The notes: generated by a model not told the origin, from the sequence alone. A stretch of 64,000 nucleotides of DNA from Streptomyces parvus (GCF_014648875.1 NZ_BMRY01000001.1:124001-188000); one strand, 5' to 3'. Positions 50,129 through 59,154 are shown, numbered from the stretch's first letter. Numbers and translations are program-made.

Positions 50129-50521
50129 TCAGCAGTCCCGTAGTTCGGGCGACTGGTTGAGCAACTGGCCCCTCACCGAAGTGAACTTGGCCAGTCGGTC
50201 GTCGACCGAGGCGTCCAGCGGGAACACCGCGACGCGGTGGCAGTTCTGGAATGCGAGGCGCACTCCGAAGTGCCGCTGGAGCGCGCCGCGTATCGCATCA
50301 CTCGCGAGCGCGCGCAGCAGCTGACCACGAGCCTGCTCGTCCGGCGGCGGCGTCTGGTTGTCGGCGAACTCTCCGCCGTCGACCTTCAGCTGAGCCACCA
50401 GCGAGCTGATCATCTCCCATGCGAAGGGCAGGGAGGTCCGGACGCAGTCGACGAAGTCGGCTTCGTCGACCTCGCCTCGCTCGGCCTGTTCCAACAGCGC
50501 CGGTGAGACGTCGAGCGACAT
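50129..50521 (-). CDS. SCO5389-family conserved protein
   Basis: 130 residues from ATG 50521 with AGAGGAGA 5 nt upstream. Soluble, mostly helical, with conserved segments FVDCVRTSLPFAWEMISSLV, GGEFADNQTPPPDEQARGQL, LRALASDAIRGALQRHFGVR and CHRVAVFPLDASV. No catalytic motif or domain was recognised. It is highly conserved in Streptomyces and, as here, lies beside nucS (divergent, 272 bp apart). The location alone hints at a link to DNA maintenance. Confidence 0.9.
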   Translation of the reverse strand: MSLDVSPALLEQAERGEVDEADFVDCVRTSLPFAWEMISSLVAQLKVDGGEFADNQTPPPDEQARGQLLRALASDAIRGALQRHFGVRLAFQNCHRVAVFPLDASVDDRLAKFTSVRGQLLNQSPELRDC

Positions 50522-50779
50522 GGGTTCTCCTCTCGCGACCCCGGAGAGTGGCCGGGGCCTTACGGGCAGGGAAGGGGGGCGACGACGCAGCGTGCACGGG
50601 CGGCGACCTCCTGCTTCCACGGTAAGCGCGCAGTCCGGGCCGCACCAGGAGATTGGGAACACAACCGGCCAATAACGAAGGGGCGCAAAGAGGGGCAAGC
50701 CCGCGCCGCCCCGGTGCGGTGTGCACCGAGTGACGGGAGGCGACGGATGGGGAAATCGCGTCGGGCCCCTGTCGTCGAG

Positions 50780-50785
50780 TAGCGT
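50780..50785 (+). promoter_or_regulatory. -10 box of a probable leaderless nucS transcript
   Basis: TAGCGT sits 8 nt before the nucS ATG, which lacks a ribosome site. Same arrangement as at 44373. Confidence 0.45.
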
Positions 50786-50793
50786 TGCCCACC

Positions 50794-51465
50794 ATGCGTC
50801 TCGTCATCGCCCGTTGCTCCGTGGACTACGCGGGCCGGCTCACAGCCCACCTGCCCTCCGCCCCCCGACTGATCCTGGTGAAGGCGGACGGAAGCGTCTC
50901 CATCCACGCCGACGACCGGGCGTACAAACCGCTCAACTGGATGTCCCCGCCGTGCACCCTGAAGGAGGGCGTCGACGGTGAGGAGGGCGTCTGGACCGTG
51001 GTGAACAAGGCGGGCGAAAAACTGATCATCACGATGGAGGAAGTCCTCCACGACTCGTCGTACGAGCTGGGCGTCGACCCGGGGCTCATCAAGGACGGCG
51101 TGGAAGCGCACCTGCAGGAGCTGCTCGCGGACCGGATCGAGATCCTCGGCGAGGGTCACACCCTGATCCGCCGTGAGTACCCCACCGCGATCGGTCCGGT
51201 GGACATCCTGTGCCGGGACGCGAACGGGCAGACGGTGGCCGTGGAGCTGAAGCGGCGCGGTGACATCGACGGTGTGGAGCAGCTGACCCGCTATCTGGAG
51301 CTGCTGAACCGCGACCCGCACCTGGCGCCGGTGCGGGGGGTCTTCGCGGCGCAGGAGATCAAGCCGCAGGCCCGGGTGCTGGCGACGGACCGGGGCATCG
51401 GCTGTCTGGTCCTGGACTACGACGCGATGCGCGGCATCGAGGACGACAAGCTGCGGCTGTTCTGA
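50794..51465 (+). CDS. nucS: NucS endonuclease, non-canonical mismatch repair
   Basis: 223 residues from ATG 50794 ([20 protein letters not shown]). The N-terminal DNA-binding domain is followed by a RecB-like PD-(D/E)xK nuclease with [20 protein letters not shown] and [13 protein letters not shown] (Asp, Glu and Lys of the catalytic core). The C terminus ends DDKLRLF, a beta-clamp binding motif. Actinobacteria lack MutS/MutL and use NucS to cut mismatched DNA, keeping mutation rates low. It is monocistronic with a leaderless promoter and a perfect terminator 21 nt after the stop. Confidence 0.95.
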   Translation: MRLVIARCSVDYAGRLTAHLPSAPRLILVKADGSVSIHADDRAYKPLNWMSPPCTLKEGVDGEEGVWTVVNKAGEKLIITMEEVLHDSSYELGVDPGLIKDGVEAHLQELLADRIEILGEGHTLIRREYPTAIGPVDILCRDANGQTVAVELKRRGDIDGVEQLTRYLELLNRDPHLAPVRGVFAAQEIKPQARVLATDRGIGCLVLDYDAMRGIEDDKLRLF

Positions 51466-51486
51466 CCGTTCGGCACATCTGCGGAC

Positions 51487-51530
51487 GAGAGCCGGGTGGT
51501 TCACGCTTTCGCGTGAACCACCCGGCTCTC
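51487..51530. terminator. Perfect 20-bp bidirectional terminator after nucS
   Basis: Arms 51487-51506 and 51511-51530 are exact reverse complements (GAGAGCCGGGTGG... / ...CCACCCGGCTCTC) around TTTC. It separates nucS from the convergent ATPase gene. Confidence 0.85.
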
Positions 51531-51546
51531 TGCTGTCCCGGCCCGC

Positions 51547-54051
51547 TCAGGCCACCGGGTCGGACTCCGGCGCGCTCGCGGACTCCGCGGGGGCGGAGGC
51601 GGACGCCACCGGGGAGTCGGCGAAGGAAGGGGCCTCCGCCGAACTCGACGACGTGGTCGAGTCGGTGGGCGTCGAAGACGGGTCCGGCGTCTCCCCCTCC
51701 GACTCGGACGGCGAGGGACTCGGGCTCTCCCCCTCGCTCTCGCTCTCCGAGGGCGTGGGCGACGTCTTCGTCGGCGTCGGCTCACCCGGTGTGCTGCTCT
51801 CCCCGTCCGTCGGCTCACCCGTCGGCGACGTACCGCTCGACGAGGAGGCGCTCGGGGAGGGCGAACCGGAGGTGCTGGGGCTCGCCGATCCGGAGGCGCT
51901 CGGGGTCGCGGACGTCTCGTCGCCGGCCGGCCCGGTCGGGGACGGGACGTCCTCCGTCCCGTCGTCGGCCGGACCGTCGCCGGCCGGGTCCTCGGTGGCC
52001 GTCTGCTCGGTGGTGACGTTGCGGCTGTCGGGCTCGTCGCCGTCCGAGGTGACGCCGAGGGTGACGACGGTGCCGAGCACCGCGATCAGCAGGGCGCCCG
52101 CGCCCGCGGCGGCCAGGTTGCGCCGGGCGCCGCCCAGCACGGCACGGCCGGAGACCTTGCGCGCGGCGGGGGCGGGCGGCAGCGAGGAGATGACCGTGGG
52201 CTCCTCCTCGACGGTGTTGCGGAGGAACAGGGGCGCCCCGGCTGTCCCGCCCGGCGGCGTACCGGGGAGGTCCTGGCGTACGGCGGTCGTCCCGTCGCCC
52301 GAGGGGGTCCCGCCGAGGGGGGCGAAGTCGCCGGAGCGGTCCGCGACCAGGGCGAGCGCGCGGCGCCCGGCCACGGCCCCGGACTTGTCGGCGAGCACGC
52401 CGCGCATCCCGATCGAGGTCTCCAGCTCGGTCCGGGCCCGGTCCGGGTTGCCGGTGCAGAGCGCGAGGACACCCAACTCATGGTGGAAGTACGCCTCTTC
52501 GGCGACCTCACCGGCGATCCTGGCGGCCTCCTGGCCGATCCTGAGCGCGCGCTCCCAGGGGCCCCAGCCCAGCCCCGCGGCGAAGGCCGGGGAGGCGCTG
52601 CGGGCCAGCAGGACGGCCGCGCTGGCCGCTCCGGCCTCGTCGCCCGGGACCAGCCGGGCCAGGGAGGCGACGATCGCGTCGGCCTCGGCCACGGCCCGCT
52701 GCGGGGTGACCGAGGGGTGCGAGGTCCACCAGGCGTAGTGCTGGGCGGCGGTACGGGCGTGGGTGGCGGCCTCGTCCTCGTAGCCGGCCGCCACGAGCTG
52801 GGCGAGGACTCCGGCGGCGAGCCGGTAGCGCGGACCGGCCGGGGAGAGCAGGGCGCAGCCCGCGAGCTCGCCGAGCGCGGCGTCCGCGTGGGTGTCGCCC
52901 ACGAGGGCCGGCAGATGGGCCTGGTGGGGCACCTCGCCGCCGAGGGCGACGGCGAAGCGCAGAGTGGCGCGGGCCGCCTCGCTGAGGCGGGAGGCGAGCA
53001 GCTCGGCGGGCGCGGCGCCCTCGCCGAGGCTCGGCAGGGGGACGTCGAGGGATTCGGTGGTGGGTGCGACGGGGGCCGGGGGTGCGTCGTCCGCGCGTGG
53101 CTCGAAGTAGTCGTACTCGTCGAAGGCCTCTTCGGGCGCCGCGCGCAGCCGGTCGCGCTGGACGAGGAGGGATCCGGCCTGGACGAAGCGGAGCGGCAGG
53201 CCCTCGGACTCGAACCAGAGGTCACCCGCCCAGTTCCGCTCCTCCTCGGTGAGGGGGCGGTCGACGACCTTCTCCAGGAGGGCCAGCGAGGCGCCGCGGC
53301 CGAGACCGGCGAGGAGGACCTCCTCCAGGTGGGCGTCGACGCCGGGGGTGGTCTCGGTGGTGGCGGCGAGCAGGAAGGCGCACTCGGGGGTGGCGGCGAG
53401 CAGTTCGTCGAGGGCCGCACCTCCGATCTCCAGGTCGTCGACGGTGACGACGGCGCCGATACCGCGGACGAGCGCGAGCAGTTCGTCCCGGTCGGGGCGG
53501 TGGGCCGGGGCCTTGTACACGGCGTCGAAGAGGGCGTGCAGCAGGTCGGCGCCGGTGCGGCCGCGGCCGTTGAGGCGGACGACCCCGTCGGGGGCCAGGT
53601 CGGCGCAGTCGGCGGCGACGGCGTCCAGCAGCGCGGTGCGGCCGGAGCCGGGCTGGCCGGTGAGGCGGACGCTGCGGCCGCGCGCCAGCAGGCGGACCAG
53701 GCGCTCGCGCTCCTCCTGGCGCTCCAGGAGCGGCAGCTGCGGGGCGGGCGGACCGGCGGGCACGGGGGGTGCGCCGGCGCGTTCGTGGTCGGCGCGTTCG
53801 GCGGGGGTGCGGCGGACCGGGGCGTCGGGGCCGGAGCCGGGCGGAATCGCCTCGACCTCGCTGCCGTCGACGGGGTTGACCGTCAGCAGCAGGTCGCCGG
53901 CGGTCAGCTGGACGACGCGGACCTGCTGCGGCGTCTGCGGGCCGAAGTCGGCTCCGCCGGAGTCGCGGGACGGCCGACGTTGGCCGGGATCGCCGCCGGA
54001 GCGGTCGTGGTCCTGCCCGTACTCATCGGGTGCCCGGTGTGTCGGGTCCAT
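51547..54051 (-). CDS. Large membrane-anchored ATPase with Ser/Pro-rich external tail
   Basis: 834 residues from ATG 54051. Residues about 105-330 form a STAND/AAA-like NTPase: P-loop RLTGQPGSGRTALLDAVAAD and a Walker-B-like VVTVDDLEIGGAALDELLAA. The next 250 residues are helical and TPR-like (LLARSASPAFAAGLGWGPWE, ALCTGNPDRARTELETSIGM). One membrane helix (NLAAAGAGALLIAVLGTVVT, about 620-640) separates the cytoplasmic ATPase from about 190 external residues of Ser/Pro/Thr/Glu low complexity (SGSPSPSASSSSGTSPTGEP). This inside-ATPase, outside-mucin topology suggests an envelope-linked signalling protein. Function unknown. The gene is downstream of the STAS gene on the same strand. Confidence 0.85.
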   Translation of the reverse strand: MDPTHRAPDEYGQDHDRSGGDPGQRRPSRDSGGADFGPQTPQQVRVVQLTAGDLLLTVNPVDGSEVEAIPPGSGPDAPVRRTPAERADHERAGAPPVPAGPPAPQLPLLERQEERERLVRLLARGRSVRLTGQPGSGRTALLDAVAADCADLAPDGVVRLNGRGRTGADLLHALFDAVYKAPAHRPDRDELLALVRGIGAVVTVDDLEIGGAALDELLAATPECAFLLAATTETTPGVDAHLEEVLLAGLGRGASLALLEKVVDRPLTEEERNWAGDLWFESEGLPLRFVQAGSLLVQRDRLRAAPEEAFDEYDYFEPRADDAPPAPVAPTTESLDVPLPSLGEGAAPAELLASRLSEAARATLRFAVALGGEVPHQAHLPALVGDTHADAALGELAGCALLSPAGPRYRLAAGVLAQLVAAGYEDEAATHARTAAQHYAWWTSHPSVTPQRAVAEADAIVASLARLVPGDEAGAASAAVLLARSASPAFAAGLGWGPWERALRIGQEAARIAGEVAEEAYFHHELGVLALCTGNPDRARTELETSIGMRGVLADKSGAVAGRRALALVADRSGDFAPLGGTPSGDGTTAVRQDLPGTPPGGTAGAPLFLRNTVEEEPTVISSLPPAPAARKVSGRAVLGGARRNLAAAGAGALLIAVLGTVVTLGVTSDGDEPDSRNVTTEQTATEDPAGDGPADDGTEDVPSPTGPAGDETSATPSASGSASPSTSGSPSPSASSSSGTSPTGEPTDGESSTPGEPTPTKTSPTPSESESEGESPSPSPSESEGETPDPSSTPTDSTTSSSSAEAPSFADSPVASASAPAESASAPESDPVA

Positions 54052-54267
54052 CGCAAAGTCCCCCAGACGCGTCGTGCGTGGTCGCCCCTCCCGGCCTCAC
54101 ACGCGCCCCGCTGTCGCTTCCGGTCCGGTGTCCGCCATGGGTTCGTTGTCATTCGGCGGACGGCCGAACCCTAGACCTTGGCACAGTATTCATGAAGCGC
54201 CGGGGTGCCACGCCGTCCAGGACGTCACGTTCCGGTGAGGATTGCGTGACTTCCGTGCCTGATGCCC

Positions 54268-54286
54268 GTGCCCGTCCGCCGGGCAC
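54268..54286 (-). terminator. Weak hairpin after the STAS gene
   Basis: GTGCCCG (54268-54274) and CGGGCAC (54280-54286), 5-nt loop, immediately after the STAS stop on the reverse strand. A short stem without a T-tract. Confidence 0.35.
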
Positions 54287-54289
54287 TGC

Positions 54290-54613
54290 TCAGACGCGCG
54301 GCAGCGACTCCGCGGCGATACCGCCCTCGATGGCCAGGATGCGGTGCAGCCGGGTGGCCACCAGGAGGCGCTGCATCTGCGGTGGCACGCCGCGCAGCAC
54401 GAGGCGGCGGCCGGCCCGTCCGGCCCGGCGGTGGGCCCCCATGATGACGCCGAGCCCGGTGGCGTCCCAGGAGTCCAGCTCGGTCAGGTCCAGCACGAGG
54501 TCGCCGACTCCGTCGTCCACGGCGGAGTGCAGGACCGTACGGGCGTCCGCCGCGCTTCGGACGTCGAGGCGGCCCCCGACGACCAGCTCGGCGTGGTCGC
54601 CCCTGATGTGCAT
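54290..54613 (-). CDS. STAS-domain anti-sigma-factor antagonist
   Basis: 107 residues from ATG 54613 (MHIRGDHAELVVGGRLDVRS) with GGGGAG upstream. STAS fold with the regulatory loop LVLDLTELDSWDATGLGVIM. The Ser of this motif is the residue that anti-sigma kinases phosphorylate in SpoIIAA/RsbV proteins (here the nearby position reads DSWDATG; the phosphorylatable residue would be Ser or Thr). Without a kinase gene nearby its partner is unknown. Followed by the ATPase gene 238 bp downstream; the gap suggests separate transcripts. Confidence 0.9.
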   Translation of the reverse strand: MHIRGDHAELVVGGRLDVRSAADARTVLHSAVDDGVGDLVLDLTELDSWDATGLGVIMGAHRRAGRAGRRLVLRGVPPQMQRLLVATRLHRILAIEGGIAAESLPRV

Positions 54614-54893
54614 ATGCGCTCCCCGGTCATGCTCCGTAGTAAGTCCGTCGGTCTGTCTGTCCGTCTGATCCGCCGTCGCCGCCGACCGTGCGCCTCTGCC
54701 ACCACTGACTGCCGCGACGACAGGGAAGTTGCCGTCTGTAAGCGAACCGATACCGAATTCACTCGGTGGAGTGACCTCGGTTCGTCGGCTGCCGGTGACC
54801 GCCGGGTAGAATCCCCGGCTCCCCCGGCCCGGACGGCGGTGGGCCGGCCGGGCCGAGAGGGCGGATCCGATCAGGTTCCGCCCTCGGATCCGG

Positions 54894-55742
54894 TCAGTAC
54901 GTGTAGAAGCCCTGCCCGCTCTTGCGCCCGATGTCACCTGCGTCGACCATCCGGCGCATCAGCTCGGGGGCGGCGAACTTCTCGTCCTGCGACTCGGTGT
55001 AGATGTTGCTCGTGGCGTGCAGCAGGATGTCGACGCCGGTCAGGTCCGCGGTGGCGAGCGGGCCCATGGCGTGGCCGAAGCCCAGCTTGCAGGCGATGTC
55101 GATGTCCTCGGCGGTCGCGACGCCCGACTCGTACAGCTTGGCGGCCTCGACGACGAGCGCCGAGATCAGCCGGGTGGTGACGAAGCCCGCCACGTCGCGG
55201 TTGACGACGATGCAGGTCTTGCCGACCGACTCGGCGAACTCCCTTGCGGTGGCGAGGGTTTCGTCGCTGGTCTTGTAGCCGCGCACCAGCTCGCAGAGCT
55301 GCATCATCGGGACCGGCGAGAAGAAGTGCACGCCGACGACGCGCTCCGGACGCTCGGTCACGGCCGCGATCTTGGTGATCGGGATCGCGGAGGTGTTGGA
55401 GGCGAGGACGGTGTGCTCGCCGACGACCTTGTCGAGGGCGCGGAAGATCTCGTGCTTGACTTCCAGCTTCTCGAAGACGGCCTCCACGACGATGTCCGCG
55501 TCGGCCACGGCGTCGAGGTCGGTGGTCGTGGTGATGCGGCCGAGCGCGGCCTCGGCGTCGGCCGCCTCCAGCTTGCCCTTGGCGACGAACTTGTCGTACG
55601 AGGCCTTGATGCCGTCACGGCCCCGGGTCAGCGCGGCGTCGGTGACGTCCCGCAGCACGACGTCCCAGCCCGCCTGCGCGGAGACCTGCGCGATCCCGGA
55701 TCCCATGAGTCCGGCCCCGATGACGGCGAGCTTCCTGGCCAC
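54894..55742 (-). CDS. hbd: 3-hydroxybutyryl-CoA dehydrogenase
   Basis: 282 residues from GTG 55742 (VARKLAVIGAGLMGSGIAQV), which follows AAGGGG; longer frames upstream lack family similarity. Rossmann motif GAGLMGSGIAQVSAQAGWDV, NTSAIPITKIAA, catalytic VGVHFFSPVPMMQLCELVRG (catalytic His) and the C-terminal domain with NRDVAGFVTTRLISALVVEA and GRKSGQGFYTY. It reduces acetoacetyl-CoA to 3-hydroxybutyryl-CoA, or the reverse. It links the thiolase at 37306 to crotonyl- and butyryl-CoA, which icmA and ethylmalonyl-CoA steps consume. Divergent from the adenosyltransferase gene. Confidence 0.95.
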   Translation of the reverse strand: MARKLAVIGAGLMGSGIAQVSAQAGWDVVLRDVTDAALTRGRDGIKASYDKFVAKGKLEAADAEAALGRITTTTDLDAVADADIVVEAVFEKLEVKHEIFRALDKVVGEHTVLASNTSAIPITKIAAVTERPERVVGVHFFSPVPMMQLCELVRGYKTSDETLATAREFAESVGKTCIVVNRDVAGFVTTRLISALVVEAAKLYESGVATAEDIDIACKLGFGHAMGPLATADLTGVDILLHATSNIYTESQDEKFAAPELMRRMVDAGDIGRKSGQGFYTY

Positions 55743-55936
55743 GTTCGCACCCCTTGGTTTCTGTTCGCCCGTGCGCATTTGTTCACGGCGGTTCACATTG
55801 CTCTCCGGCGGAGGTTAGTACCCGTGGGCCGTGCTGGGGCGGTGAAGAGATGCGCGTCACGTCTCAGATGACGGACATCACACCGGGACGCGTCATTCGG
55901 CTCCGCGCCGCGCGTAGTTGAGGGTTCCCGCGTCAC

Positions 55937-55942
55937 TACGCT
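55937..55942 (+). promoter_or_regulatory. -10 box of a probable leaderless adenosyltransferase transcript
   Basis: TACGCT, 6 nt before the ATG at 55949, with no ribosome site between. No good -35 was found. Confidence 0.4.
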
Positions 55943-55948
55943 GACCCC

Positions 55949-56521
55949 ATGGTCAATCTGACGCGCATCTACACCCGGACCGGCGACCAGGGCACGACGG
56001 CCCTCGGCGACATGAGCCGCACCGCCAAGACCGATCTGCGGATCTCGGCCTACGCGGACGCCAACGAGGCCAACGCGGTGATCGGGACGGCCATCGCGCT
56101 CGGGCAGCTGCCCGAGGACGTGGTGAAGGTCCTCGTACGGGTCCAGAACGACCTGTTCGACGTGGGCGCCGACCTCTCCACCCCGGTGGTCGAGGACCCG
56201 AAGTACCCGCCTCTGCGGGTGGAGCAGAGTTACGTGGACAAGCTGGAGGCGGACTGCGACCGCTTCCTGGAGGAGCTGGAGAAGCTCCGCAGCTTCATCC
56301 TGCCGGGCGGTACGCCGGGGGCGGCGCTGCTGCACCAGGCGTGCACGGTGGTCCGGCGGGCCGAGCGGTCCACCTGGGCGGCCCTGGAGGTGCACGGGGA
56401 GACGATGAACGCGCTCACCGCCACCTACCTCAACCGCCTCTCCGACCTCCTGTTCATCCTGGCGCGGAGCGCGAACAAGGAGGTCGGGGACGTGCTGTGG
56501 GTGCCGGGCGGCGAGCGGTAG
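55949..56521 (+). CDS. PduO-type cob(I)alamin adenosyltransferase
   Basis: 190 residues from ATG 55949 (MVNLTRIYTRTGDQGTTALG). ATP-binding N terminus TRTGDQGTTALGDMSRTAKT, then FDVGADLSTPV, SFILPGGTPGAALLHQACTV and VRRAERSTWAALEVHGETMN, then YLNRLSDLLFILAR. The set is diagnostic of the PduO family. It attaches adenosyl to cob(I)alamin to make coenzyme B12, the cofactor for icmA and other mutases. Divergent from hbd, so B12 cofactor supply and acyl-CoA chemistry share a promoter region. A convergent membrane-protein gene ends 3 bp downstream. Confidence 0.94.
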   Translation: MVNLTRIYTRTGDQGTTALGDMSRTAKTDLRISAYADANEANAVIGTAIALGQLPEDVVKVLVRVQNDLFDVGADLSTPVVEDPKYPPLRVEQSYVDKLEADCDRFLEELEKLRSFILPGGTPGAALLHQACTVVRRAERSTWAALEVHGETMNALTATYLNRLSDLLFILARSANKEVGDVLWVPGGER

Positions 56522-56524
56522 GCC

Positions 56525-57097
56525 CTAGAAGCGGTCGGCCCGCTCGCGGTCGGCCACCGCGTCGTGCGGGGCCCGCTTCGGGAACACCGTGTAGCCGCCG
56601 GCGATGATCACGTTGATGCCGATCACCAGGAGCATCTTCTGCTGCCAGCTCTCGAGCGAGCTGATCGCCCCGTCCGGGCCGACGTACCAGACCGCCGCCT
56701 GGAGCAGGGCCAGGGCGACCACCGCGGCGAGGATCCAGCGGGCGGCCGTGCGCCACTCGTGGATCGCGCGGGCCGTGCCGTACTTCGGCGGCTTGACCGG
56801 CGGCGGGCCGCCGAACCAGCGGTGGGCGACCCAGGCGTCGACCTTCTTGATGGTGTGGTGGCCGAGGCCGACCGTGAAGCCGATGTAGACGGCCGCCAGG
56901 CCGTGCTTCCAGTCGGGCTCGGCGCCGTTCTTCAGGTCGATGGCCGTCACCACCAGCAGGACGACCTCCAGCAGCGGCTCGCACAGCAGCACGGCCGCGC
57001 CGAGCCTCGGTTTCCGCGCGACGTACCGCAGGGCCAGCCCGGCGGCCAGCAGAACCCAGAATGCGACCTCGCAGGCCACGACCAGTAGGGCGATCAC
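56525..57097 (-). CDS. Integral membrane protein of unknown function
   Basis: 190 residues from GTG 57097, preceded by GGAGGAGA. Five or so hydrophobic segments: ALLVVACEVAFWVLLAAGLA, AAVLLCEPLLEVVLLVVTAI, GLAAVYIGFTVGLGHHTIKK, AARWILAAVVALALLQAAVW and MLLVIGINVIIAGGYTVFPK. A conserved-looking loop is WVAHRWFGGPPPVKPPKYGT. Family not recognised. It is divergent from chiS (152 bp) and convergent with the adenosyltransferase gene; neither neighbour explains its role. Confidence 0.85.
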   Translation of the reverse strand: MIALLVVACEVAFWVLLAAGLALRYVARKPRLGAAVLLCEPLLEVVLLVVTAIDLKNGAEPDWKHGLAAVYIGFTVGLGHHTIKKVDAWVAHRWFGGPPPVKPPKYGTARAIHEWRTAARWILAAVVALALLQAAVWYVGPDGAISSLESWQQKMLLVIGINVIIAGGYTVFPKRAPHDAVADRERADRF

Positions 57098-57248
57098 GAC
57101 TCTCTCCTCCCGTTCCCCTCCAGGCTCCCGGCCGCCGGGTGCGGATACGTCGTCGGCAGTGACGAAACCGGACTGCATCCTTCGATGTAGTCGCGGATCG
57201 GCCCGCGAAGGGAGGCCCGGGGGGCCGCGGTGCGTGTTGGATGGAGGG

Positions 57249-58448
57249 GTGCTCACCTCGATCCGCCCCGACCGCGACGCGGTGGCCCTCGCCGTCTCCG
57301 GGCTGCTCGGGGGGCTGCTGCTGTGGCTGCTGGGCCTCCACACCCAGGGCGGCCGCCCCTTCTCCGCGCCCTGGGTCACGCTCGTACCGCTGACCGCCAT
57401 GGCCGGGGCCGAACTGCTGCGCCGCAACGCCCCGCGCGCGGCGCTGACGATCGGCGTGCTCGCGCTGGTGGCGGACCAGTTCACCCGGGGCAGCCTGGCC
57501 ACCGCCCTGATGTTCACGGACGTCATGTACGCGGCCGTGCTCTACGGGGCCCCGGCCGCCGCCCGCCGCCTCCCGGTGGCCACGCTGCTGGTCACCGTCG
57601 CGTCGACGATCGGCTTCCTGGCCTGGTTCCGTAAGCCCGAGGCGCTGCTGATCGGCCTGGTCATCGGGCTGGTCTCCTTCGTCCCCGCCCTCACGGGAGT
57701 GAGTGTGCGCAGCCATCGCGCCGCCGCCGAGAGCGCCCGGCTGGCGGCCGCCCAGACCGCGCGGCTCGCCGAGATGGACCGGACGCAGGCGGTGATCGCC
57801 GAGCGGGCCCGGATGGCCCGGGAGCTGCACGACATGGTGGCCAACCACCTCTCCGCCGTGGCGATCCACTCCACGGCGGCCCTGTCCATCGACGACCCGG
57901 AGACCTCGCGCAACGCGCTGAAGGTGATCCGGGAGAACAGCGTCGAGGGGCTCGCGGAGATGCGCCGGCTGATCGGGCTGCTGCGGGAGGGCGGCAAGGA
58001 CGAGGCCCCGGCCGCGGCCCCGACGCTGGCGGCTCTGGACACCCTGATCGAGCAGACGAACACCAACGGGGCGTCCGGCGGGCTCGTCTGCTCCCTGGAG
58101 GACACCCGGGACCCGGGCGCGGACCCGCTGCCGACGCCGGTCGAGCTGGCCGCGTACCGGATCGTGCAGGAGTCCCTGACGAACGCTCTCAAGCACGCGG
58201 CTCCGGGCCCGGTCGTGGTGCGGCTCGGCCAGGCCGGGGAGCTGCTGACGGTCGAGGTGACCAGTGCGTTCGGCAGCCGGGCCGGGCCGACCGCGCCCGG
58301 CTCGGGGGCGGGTCTCGTGGGCATGCGGGAGCGGGTGGCGCTGCTCGGCGGGACGTTCGGGGCCGGGGCCGAGCCGGGCGGCGAGGGTACGAAGATCTGG
58401 CGGGTGCGGGCCGAACTGCATGTACGGGAGAGGGAGATGCGGGAATGA
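57249..58448 (+). CDS. chiS: ChiS-like NarL-system sensor histidine kinase
   Basis: 399 residues from GTG 57249 (VLTSIRPDRDAVALAVSGLL). About six N-terminal helices (VALAVSGLLGGLLLWLLGLH to LLIGLVIGLVSFVPALTG) form the sensor. A HisKA_3 dimerisation domain contains ERARMARELHDMVANHLSAV with phosphoacceptor His in ELHDM. The HATPase is ELAAYRIVQESLTNALKHAA with the G box GAGLVGMRERVALLGG. It overlaps the regulator by 4 nt (ATGA) and lies just upstream of the chitinase, the arrangement described as chiS-chiR-chiC in S. coelicolor. GGAGGG abuts the GTG; an earlier in-frame GTG at 57234 is possible. Confidence 0.9.
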   Translation: MLTSIRPDRDAVALAVSGLLGGLLLWLLGLHTQGGRPFSAPWVTLVPLTAMAGAELLRRNAPRAALTIGVLALVADQFTRGSLATALMFTDVMYAAVLYGAPAAARRLPVATLLVTVASTIGFLAWFRKPEALLIGLVIGLVSFVPALTGVSVRSHRAAAESARLAAAQTARLAEMDRTQAVIAERARMARELHDMVANHLSAVAIHSTAALSIDDPETSRNALKVIRENSVEGLAEMRRLIGLLREGGKDEAPAAAPTLAALDTLIEQTNTNGASGGLVCSLEDTRDPGADPLPTPVELAAYRIVQESLTNALKHAAPGPVVVRLGQAGELLTVEVTSAFGSRAGPTAPGSGAGLVGMRERVALLGGTFGAGAEPGGEGTKIWRVRAELHVREREMRE

Positions 58449-59095
58449 CGATCCGGGTACTGGTGGCCGAGGACCAGGCGGCCGTGCGCGCGGGGCTCGT
58501 ACTGATCCTCTCCAGCGCGCCGGACATCGAGGTCGCCGGGGAGGCCGGGGACGGCGAGGCGGCGGTGCGCCTGGCCCGTGAACTCCGGCCCGATCTCGTC
58601 CTGATGGATGTGCAGATGCCCCGGCTGGACGGGGTGTCTGCGACCCGGCAGGTGGTGGCGGAGGAGCTGGCGGACGTCCTGGTGCTGACCACGTTCGATC
58701 TGGACGAGTACGTCTTCGGGGCGCTGCGCGCGGGCGCCAGTGGCTTTCTGCTGAAGAACACCGACGCCCGCGAACTGCTGGAGGCGGTACGGACGGTGGC
58801 GCGCGGCGAGGGGCTGATCGCCCCTGCGGTGACCCGTCGGCTGATCGCCGAGTTCGCGGGGACCACGCCCGTACGCACGAGCCGGACGGCCGATCCGGTG
58901 GTGCTGGACTCCCTGACCCGGCGCGAGCGCGAGGTGCTGGGGTGCCTGGGCGAGGGGCTGTCCAACGCGGAGATCGCGGTGCGGCTGTCGATGGCGGAGG
59001 CCACGGTGAAGACCCATGTCAGCAGGCTGCTCGGGAAGCTGGAGCTGCGCAGTCGGGTCCAGGCGGCGGTGCTGGCGCAGGAGTTGGGGATCTGA
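58445..59095 (+). CDS. chiR: ChiR-like NarL/LuxR-type response regulator
   Basis: 216 residues from ATG 58445. Receiver with E9/D10, phosphoacceptor D55 (PDLVLMDVQMPRLDG) and Lys in GFLLKNTDARELL. The LuxR-type HTH at about 150-205 has LTRREREVLGCLGEGLSNAE, IAVRLSMAEATVKTHVSRLL. It is expected to activate chitinase transcription in response to chitin oligomers through ChiS. The direct repeats 17 bp beyond its stop at 59112-59145 are the likely target. Ends 164 bp before the chitinase start. Confidence 0.92.
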   Translation: MTIRVLVAEDQAAVRAGLVLILSSAPDIEVAGEAGDGEAAVRLARELRPDLVLMDVQMPRLDGVSATRQVVAEELADVLVLTTFDLDEYVFGALRAGASGFLLKNTDARELLEAVRTVARGEGLIAPAVTRRLIAEFAGTTPVRTSRTADPVVLDSLTRREREVLGCLGEGLSNAEIAVRLSMAEATVKTHVSRLLGKLELRSRVQAAVLAQELGI

Positions 59096-59111
59096 GACGA
59101 GCGATCGATCT

Positions 59112-59154
59112 TTGGTCCAGACCTCTTGACGGTTGGTCCAGACCTTTCTACTGT
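59112..59154 (+). promoter_or_regulatory. Chitinase promoter with 13-bp direct repeats
   Basis: TTGGTCCAGACCT occurs at 59112-59124 and 59133-59145, 21 bp apart. Between and after them are TTGACG (59126-59131) and TACTGT (59149-59154), a -35/-10 pair with a 17-bp spacer. The repeats straddle the -35, as in known Streptomyces chitinase promoters. Their GGTCCAGACC core also resembles the DasR site. Confidence 0.8.
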
